A stretch of 64,000 nt of DNA, from assembly GCF_001428545.1 (NCBI RefSeq), contig NZ_LMHZ01000020.1:1-64000 (forward strand), read 5' to 3'. This DNA is from Noviherbaspirillum sp. Root189 (GTDB lineage Bacteria > Pseudomonadota > Gammaproteobacteria > Burkholderiales > Burkholderiaceae_D). Position 1 is the stretch's first letter, and the number at the start of each line of letters is the position of its first letter. A program made the position numbers and the translations under genes. The notes under the pieces are model-generated. The model was given only the letters and a program-made list of their open reading frames with translations, made no database searches and was not told the DNA's origin. This document shows positions 60,715 through 64,000 of the stretch, in pieces.

Positions 60715-62508
60715 ATGCACGATATTCAAGCGCAGAAGGCGGCCGCAGGGACGACAACACCCGCGGCCGGTGAACTGCACGATGTCAAGATTCGCTTCGC
60801 CGAAGTCATGAAGGGCTATGTCAGCGCCGAGGCGACGACTTTTTCAGATGGCCATGACGACGGCAAGGCCGCAGGGCATGCGCTCGCATTGCATGTCACG
60901 GTCGCCATCGAAGATCTTGGCGCATTCCTCTCACAGGCTGAGCACGCCGGCACGCTCAGCGGCCATATCGAATGCGCGTTGCTGGGTGGGGTCTGTCCGG
61001 TGCAGTCCGGCACTTTCCGGCTGATGCCGGACACCGCCGACCGCGACCGCAAGGTCATGTATTACCAGGTGTATTGCACCACGCCGCAAGGCGAGCCGCT
61101 TACCTTCATCGGCAACAAGCAGGTCCAGCATGATGCGCCGCTCGATACCTGGAAGGACACGACCACGTTGTTCGTCAACGTCTTCCACGGGCATATCGAT
61201 CCCGCCGAACCATCGCATGGCGAATTATGGGTAACCGGGATCATCAGTCTTGGCCTCATGGATTTCATGCAAGTCTTGCGCGGACTGCGCGCAACCGATG
61301 CGAGTGGTACGACCAGTGTCGCGGGTCTGGTGGCCTTTGGCCGGTTTTTTGCAGGCAAGCTATGGGACGTTTATGGGCCGCATCTCCCGCCGGCACCCAG
61401 CCAGCCGCAGCGGCGCTATGCCAGATTCACGACTGAAGGTGTTACGGGTGCCGAGATCAGCACGCATCCCTTTCTCACTGCGGACGGTCTGCGGCTGGAA
61501 CTGACCCGCTTTGCACGGTCGCCTTGCGACGATGTGGTGTTGATCATGCATGGGCTGACCAGCTCCTCGGACATGTTCATCATGCCCGAGCACCAGAATC
61601 TTGTGCAGACCCTGCTCGATGAAGGCTATGGTGAAGTCTGGACACTGGATTACCGCGGTAGTTGCCGCTTTCCGTATAACCTGGCACGCACCCCGTATAC
61701 CTTTGACGATATCGCCTTGTTCGACCATCCGGCGGCGTTGCATGAACTGCGCCGCCACATCGGTCCGCAACGCCGCGTGCATGTCATTGCGCATTGCGTC
61801 GGCGCGCTGACCATGGCGATGAGCCTGTTTGGCAAGACAGTTGGCGGCATCAGCAGCGCCATTCTGAACAGCGTCGCACTTACGCCTTATGTCCCGAAAT
61901 GGTCGCAATACAAGCTTGCCATCGGCCCCTGGGCCTCCGACTACCTGCTGGGTATCGATTATTACAATCCGGGCTGGCGGCGTGAGCGCGGTTGGTCGAT
62001 CGGCAAACTGCTGGCCTTGAGTGCCGATTTCGTGCATCAGGAATGCGATTCGCCGGAATGCCACATGCTGAGCTTCATGTGGGGCAGCGGCAGGCCGGCA
62101 CTGTTCAACCATGCCAACATGCTGCCGGTGACGCATGACCGCCTTGGCGATCTGTTCGGCGGTGTCGGCGTGCATTATTACCGTCACATACACAGAATGG
62201 TCACCAGCGGCCACCGCGCCGTGAAGTTCGATCCTGACAACACGCGCTATGCCGCGCTGCCGGACGACTATACCAGCGATGTCGCGGATATCCCGACACC
62301 CATCCTGCTCATGCAAGGCCAGGACAATCATGTGTTTGCGGATTCCAATATCCGCTGTCATGACATGCTGGAGAAGTTGGTTCCGGGCCGTCATCGCCTG
62401 CATGTGGTTCCCGGATATGGCCACCAGGATATCTTCATGGGCAAGGATGCGGCGAACGACGTGTTCCCGCATCTGATTTCTTTTTTGCGCGAGCATAGCC
62501 ATGACTGA
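60715..62508 (+). CDS. Two-domain alpha/beta hydrolase with apparent Cys nucleophile
   Basis: Protein of 597 aa. Residues about 25-240 form a beta-rich domain with the pattern VSAEATTFSDG, FRLMPD and TWKDTTTLFVNVFHGH, which I recall as fused to GMC oxidoreductases in longer proteins. Residues 250-597 are an alpha/beta hydrolase: oxyanion region VLIMHGLTSSSDMF, nucleophile elbow VIAHCVGAL with Cys361 where Ser is usual, Asp537 (QGQDNHVF) and His570 (PGYGHQD). A Cys-Asp-His triad recalls PHA synthases. There is no signal peptide. GGGGGAG lies before the ATG at 60715; a GTG at 60709 is too close to it. Its end overlaps the next gene by 8 bases. Confidence 0.8.
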   Translation: MHDIQAQKAAAGTTTPAAGELHDVKIRFAEVMKGYVSAEATTFSDGHDDGKAAGHALALHVTVAIEDLGAFLSQAEHAGTLSGHIECALLGGVCPVQSGTFRLMPDTADRDRKVMYYQVYCTTPQGEPLTFIGNKQVQHDAPLDTWKDTTTLFVNVFHGHIDPAEPSHGELWVTGIISLGLMDFMQVLRGLRATDASGTTSVAGLVAFGRFFAGKLWDVYGPHLPPAPSQPQRRYARFTTEGVTGAEISTHPFLTADGLRLELTRFARSPCDDVVLIMHGLTSSSDMFIMPEHQNLVQTLLDEGYGEVWTLDYRGSCRFPYNLARTPYTFDDIALFDHPAALHELRRHIGPQRRVHVIAHCVGALTMAMSLFGKTVGGISSAILNSVALTPYVPKWSQYKLAIGPWASDYLLGIDYYNPGWRRERGWSIGKLLALSADFVHQECDSPECHMLSFMWGSGRPALFNHANMLPVTHDRLGDLFGGVGVHYYRHIHRMVTSGHRAVKFDPDNTRYAALPDDYTSDVADIPTPILLMQGQDNHVFADSNIRCHDMLEKLVPGRHRLHVVPGYGHQDIFMGKDAANDVFPHLISFLREHSHD

Positions 62509-64000
62509 TATGTCGGACATATCGAACATGAATGCAGAGGCCAGGCCAGCGTTACCGCCCGGTCTGGTGCTATGGCCCGCAGGTACTGCACCTTCCAACC
62601 GGCTCTGTGTGCTGATCAGCGATATCCATTGTACGGATTGCACGGTCGGCAACCAGACCGCGTCGGAGACCGACTGGCAATTGTTTTTCGAGCAGATGGA
62701 ATTTGCGGTCTGTAATCCCGGCGATAAGGCTCATCCTTCCTCCGCGCACCGGGTCGATGAACTGATGCTCATCCTCAATGGCGACATTGTCGACCTGATA
62801 CGCAGCAGCAAATGGGCGCAGGCCGGCGTCTATCCGTGGCAGCGCGACGATCCGCGATTCGGCGAGATCGTGCTCGACATCATGCGCGACATCGTGCGAA
62901 TCCATGCGCATAAGCGGCCGAAAGATAGCAGCCAGCCGTACTCGGGCTTCTTTTACTGGATGCGCAAGAGCCTGGCGATATTGCACCGGAGTGGCGTGCG
63001 CGTCAGCATCATTCCGATTGTCGGCAACCACGACAAGGAACTGCAAGTAGTACCCGATGCGCGGCAAATGTTCTACGAAGAATGTCTTGGGCTGACGGCA
63101 CTCGATATTCCCGACAGCTATCGCAGGTGGGTTGCGGCACAACTCGGTACGTCCCCGGATGAGCTTTATCCCAGTCTGCCTTTTTATGTGGCGGACATCG
63201 GCATGCGTTTGCTTGCGACCCACGGTCAATGGCGGGATGCCGATAATTCGCGCGCCACATCGGGCTGGCGGCCGGGCATGGGCTGGACTCCCGATGTCTG
63301 GCGGAAGGAAAGCTACCGTGCCTTCAGCGACCCGTGTTTTGGTGACACGGTGGCCGCAGGCATGCTGTCGCACTTCATCTGGTGTACCGAGCAGCGTATC
63401 GACCCTTCGATACCGGGCGCGCCGCGCGTATGCAACCTGCTTGATGAAATGGATCTGTATCGTCCTTCGATTGCGGCCGTCGTGCGCCTGCTGAGTGAGT
63501 CGCGCCGCCTCGCACGGCGCGACCCGAAAGCAAAAGGATTGCATGCACAGGTCCTGCAATGCTTTCGCGAAAGTCTGGTGGGGTGGCTGGCGCAGAAAGC
63601 GACTTGGGACAGTGCGATGGGCACTACCAAGATGGGGCTGTATGTACTGTGGCTGCTGACCAAGCCGAAATGGTACTGGCTCGATATTTCGCTGATGCGG
63701 TTGATGGCAAAGGTGCAAGAGCCGGAATCAAACATCACCGACAAGGATTTACTGGGATTGCCGGCCTTTGGCGATGGTTACCGTGAACTCGGATTGCGCC
63801 TGCATGTGGAAGGACATACCCATGTGGCGTTGGAAGCGGATGTGCAATTTCAGTCGCTGCCGGACGGACGCAACAACTACACGTACGTCAATCTTGGCGC
63901 GTGGCGCGACGCAATTCTGCGCAAGCGTAGCCGCGGCTTCCGACGGCGCGGTATCGGTCGCGCACTGTTCGTCTTCGATCTGGCCAGGCTGCCAGCCAGC
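62501..64000 (+). CDS. Calcineurin-like metallophosphoesterase, C-terminally cut by the window
   Basis: The open frame runs 500 codons to the window edge without a stop. It starts inside the hydrolase gene (ATGACTGA overlap), indicating translational coupling. Dimetal motifs in order are SDIH (Asp41-x-His43), NGDIVD (Gly94-Asp95...Asp98), VGNHD (Gly175-Asn-His-Asp) and, late in the frame, EGHTH. A long insert with hydrophobic stretches (MGLYVLWLLTKPKWYWLDISLM) lies between the GNHD and GHTH motifs and may lie at a membrane. No signal peptide is present. Typical MPE domains are about 250-300 aa, so this is a large variant. Substrate unknown. Confidence 0.82.
   Translation, partial: MTDMSDISNMNAEARPALPPGLVLWPAGTAPSNRLCVLISDIHCTDCTVGNQTASETDWQLFFEQMEFAVCNPGDKAHPSSAHRVDELMLILNGDIVDLIRSSKWAQAGVYPWQRDDPRFGEIVLDIMRDIVRIHAHKRPKDSSQPYSGFFYWMRKSLAILHRSGVRVSIIPIVGNHDKELQVVPDARQMFYEECLGLTALDIPDSYRRWVAAQLGTSPDELYPSLPFYVADIGMRLLATHGQWRDADNSRATSGWRPGMGWTPDVWRKESYRAFSDPCFGDTVAAGMLSHFIWCTEQRIDPSIPGAPRVCNLLDEMDLYRPSIAAVVRLLSESRRLARRDPKAKGLHAQVLQCFRESLVGWLAQKATWDSAMGTTKMGLYVLWLLTKPKWYWLDISLMRLMAKVQEPESNITDKDLLGLPAFGDGYRELGLRLHVEGHTHVALEADVQFQSLPDGRNNYTYVNLGAWRDAILRKRSRGFRRRGIGRALFVFDLARLPAS

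Noticed and set aside
1-64000. CRISPR arrays, tRNA or rRNA genes, prophage modules
   Set aside because: I saw no regularly spaced repeats, no tRNA-like cloverleaf with TTCGA arm in the gaps, no rRNA stretches and no phage structural genes.

Overview
The window is chromosomal DNA from a betaproteobacterium, most likely Burkholderiales of the Oxalobacteraceae type (Herbaspirillum/Noviherbaspirillum-like). I infer this from gene content and order (cysTWA-cysB; ribF-ileS-lspA-coaBC-dut; tkt-gap; glnE-yhdP-nitrilase-tldD), from a Burkholderiales-style porin ending in Phe, and from the codon style. No database search was possible, so genus is not assigned. I see no rRNA, tRNA, CRISPR array, prophage or intact insertion sequence.

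Layout. 1-1009: a collapsed IS1182-type transposase remnant and its flank. 1010-4796: sulfate import genes cysT-cysW-cysA and regulator cysB, with no sulfate-binding protein gene next to them. 5013-7268: a K+-channel-like membrane protein, an EamA exporter and a secreted cytochrome c. 8007-15516 (minus strand): a degenerate M48/PDZ lipoprotein, dut, coaBC, lspA, ileS and ribF. 15610-17787 (minus): mtfA-like peptidase, YidB-family protein, rsmE. 18123-21282: tkt and gap. 21704-31390: glnE (minus), then yhdP-like, nitrilase and tldD (plus). 31489-34004: a small secreted Tyr/Pro/His-rich protein, a tautomerase whose tail comes from a repeat, a decayed class II aldolase and a porin.

34230-47893 is a purine island. 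Guanine deaminase and xanthine dehydrogenase (xdhA-xdhB-xdhC) convert guanine and hypoxanthine through xanthine to urate. An AzgA-type permease, a two-permease nucleoside ABC transporter and a BMP-family binding protein supply substrates. 48117-49692: a ZIP metal transporter and a small unknown gene behind a near-consensus LexA box. 49735-58746 (minus): three sensory genes, namely a GGDEF+EAL protein, a chemoreceptor with a CheR-tether-like tail, and a 7TM hybrid histidine kinase with two receivers and an HPt domain.

58932-64000 (plus, running off the window) is the least explained system. It is a translationally coupled set of a GMC/cholesterol-oxidase-like flavoprotein with a C-x2-C-x2-C-x3-C motif, a two-domain alpha/beta hydrolase whose apparent nucleophile is Cys, and a calcineurin-like metallophosphoesterase. 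A miniature inverted-repeat element occurs three times (about 7.4, 32.0 and 53.2 kb) at gene 3' ends; in one case it supplies the C-terminus and stop codon of a protein.
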